Below, piece by piece: positions 12,807-13,758 of a DNA stretch of 13,758 bases. Numbering within the stretch: position 1 is the first letter of the stretch; the number at the start of each line of letters is the position of its first letter. This stretch comes from Sva-07 sp031430875 (GTDB lineage: Bacteria > Actinomycetota > Acidimicrobiia > Acidimicrobiales > Ilumatobacteraceae): positions 1-13,758 of the forward strand of contig JANPCI010000062.1 in the NCBI GenBank assembly GCA_031430875.1, given 5' to 3'. Position numbers and translations under genes: made by a program. The notes beneath the pieces are model-generated. The model searched no databases. It saw only the letters and a program-made list of their open reading frames with translations, and had not been told where the DNA came from.

Positions 12807-13758
12807 TCATTTCGTCCCGTAGATGCGAGCGGCGATGAGCTCCGCTGCGTCGGCGTCGAGACCCTGGGCGACGTGAGAGTACAGATCGAGGGTGATCGCG
12901 ATCGTCGAGTGGCCGAGGTGCTCCGACACGACCTTGGGATGCACGGCGGCCTTCAGTGCCAAGGTGGCGTAGCTGCGGCGGAGATCGTGGAGGCGGATGC
13001 GGGGCAGCTCGGCGTCACGCACGATCCGGTCGAACGACTTCGAGAACCGATCGGGATGGACGGGGCCGCCGAGCTCGTCGGTGAACACGAGATCACCGTC
13101 GTTCGACCACGCGTCGCCTGTGGCCAGTCGTTCCTCGAGTTGGCGTGTGCGGTGCGCCTTGAGTGCGTCGAACGTCACGGGGTCGAGCGAGACGCGGCGA
13201 CGGCTCTTGCCGGTCTTCGGTGGCCCGATGTGGACGCGGTTGCTGACCGTCGTCAGGGACTGGACGATGGACAGTGCCCACCCATCGAGGTCGACGTCCT
13301 CCCATCGCAGCCCGAGTACCTCACCGCGACGCATGCCCGTGGTGGCCAGCAGCACGAACGCCATCGACAGCCGCTCCCCCGCCACTGCGTCGAAGAACCT
13401 CTGGATCTCCTCCGACGACCACCTCTTCTGTTCCGCCCGTGGCGCCGACACCGCCTTCGCCGCCGCTGCCGGATTGCGAGTGACAAGGCCGAGGCGCTCG
13501 GAATCGGCCAGAGCCCGCCTGAGGACGATGTGGCAGTTGCGGACGGTCTTCGGTGCCAACGGTCGGCCGCCGGCTCCCCCTCGCTCGAGCAGTGTGGCGT
13601 ACAGCCCCTCCACCTGTAGCGGTGTGAGCGACTGGAGTTGCACCGCGCCGATCTGGCGGGTGATGCGCTCGACGGCCATCCGGTAGCTCACCCACGTGGT
13701 CTCCCGGACCCGCGGTTTGATCGACTCCAACCAGTCGGTGAGGAACTGCGACAGGGTG
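12807..13758 (-). CDS. tyrosine recombinase / phage-type integrase, 5' end outside the window
   Basis: A site-specific recombinase that would insert and excise the element. The frame remains open to the window edge and the sequence before the TTG at 13730 (TLSQFLTDW, continuing into LESIKPRVRE) is a normal SAM-like N-terminal core-binding domain, so the start lies outside. Numbering from that TTG, the catalytic set is complete: Arg134 in TGMRRGE, Lys172 in PPKTGKSRRRV, His248 and Arg251 in RLHDLRRSYATL, His274 in HLGHST and the nucleophile Tyr284 in LDLYSHV. The protein appears intact and potentially active. The spacing from the Arg134 box to the tyrosine is normal. The toxin-like gene follows after 10 bases in the same direction and may be co-transcribed. 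Confidence 0.92.
   Translation of the reverse strand, partial: TLSQFLTDWLESIKPRVRETTWVSYRMAVERITRQIGAVQLQSLTPLQVEGLYATLLERGGAGGRPLAPKTVRNCHIVLRRALADSERLGLVTRNPAAAAKAVSAPRAEQKRWSSEEIQRFFDAVAGERLSMAFVLLATTGMRRGEVLGLRWEDVDLDGWALSIVQSLTTVSNRVHIGPPKTGKSRRRVSLDPVTFDALKAHRTRQLEERLATGDAWSNDGDLVFTDELGGPVHPDRFSKSFDRIVRDAELPRIRLHDLRRSYATLALKAAVHPKVVSEHLGHSTIAITLDLYSHVAQGLDADAAELIAARIYGTK

Larger units (their letters stand above)
11736..13758. mobile_element. probable end of an integrative element
   Basis: An excisionase-like gene, an HTH antitoxin-like gene, a toxin-like gene and a tyrosine integrase lie together at the right edge. This combination is common at the ends of integrative elements or prophages. 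The integrase continues past the window and no attachment site or tRNA gene is visible, so both borders are unknown. The left limit given is simply the first element-like gene. Confidence 0.45.

Noticed and set aside
1..13758. CRISPR arrays, insertion sequences, rRNA or tRNA genes
   Set aside because: No regularly spaced repeats, no transposase motifs with terminal inverted repeats, and no complete RNA gene signatures were found by reading.

Overview
This high-GC window uses ATG, GTG and TTG starts and packs genes with ATGA/GTGA stop-start overlaps. It encodes a short ECF sigma factor with a membrane-anchored partner, and families typical of actinobacteria (DUF3995, a DUF6518-like membrane protein, a PRPP-synthetase-named small protein). 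An actinobacterium is the best guess, possibly of the Acidimicrobiia/Ilumatobacter type. That placement is inference, because there is no rRNA or tRNA in the window to confirm it.

Layout. 1-360: the C-terminal part of a PlsC-like acyltransferase whose start lies outside the window. 444-1624: a two-gene unit, an alpha/beta hydrolase and a DUF1905 protein overlapping by ATGA. 1712-2151: a gene graveyard, with a frameshifted SRPBCC remnant on + running into a frameshifted MarR-type remnant on -. 2238-2903: a multi-pass membrane protein. 3004-3735: a HAD-family phosphatase that has lost its nucleophile segment. 4025-5781: a coupled pair, a small conserved protein and class II fumarase. 5964-7866: a divergent LysR regulator and EamA exporter sharing a 70-bp promoter region. 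7867-8249: no convincing gene.

8250-11548 is a tight block on the minus strand. In transcription order it holds an ECF sigma factor, a membrane-anchored extracytoplasmic protein (probable anti-sigma or sensor), the C-terminal remnant of an FtsX/MacB-type permease, an unrecognised 55-residue ORF, and a DUF3995 membrane protein. The junctions are overlaps of 8, 4 and 4 bases plus one 12-base gap, so they could be co-transcribed.

11736-13758 looks like one end of an integrative element. It has an excisionase-like HTH protein and a HigA-like HTH antitoxin on +, then a HigB/Gp49-like toxin and a tyrosine integrase on -. The integrase runs off the window. The toxin sits directly behind the integrase and points tail to tail at the HTH gene with only 4 bases between their stops. 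This convergent antitoxin/toxin pair is the most unusual arrangement in the window.

There is no CRISPR array and no recognisable insertion sequence. Family assignments come from reading motifs and from memory of the families, not from a database search.
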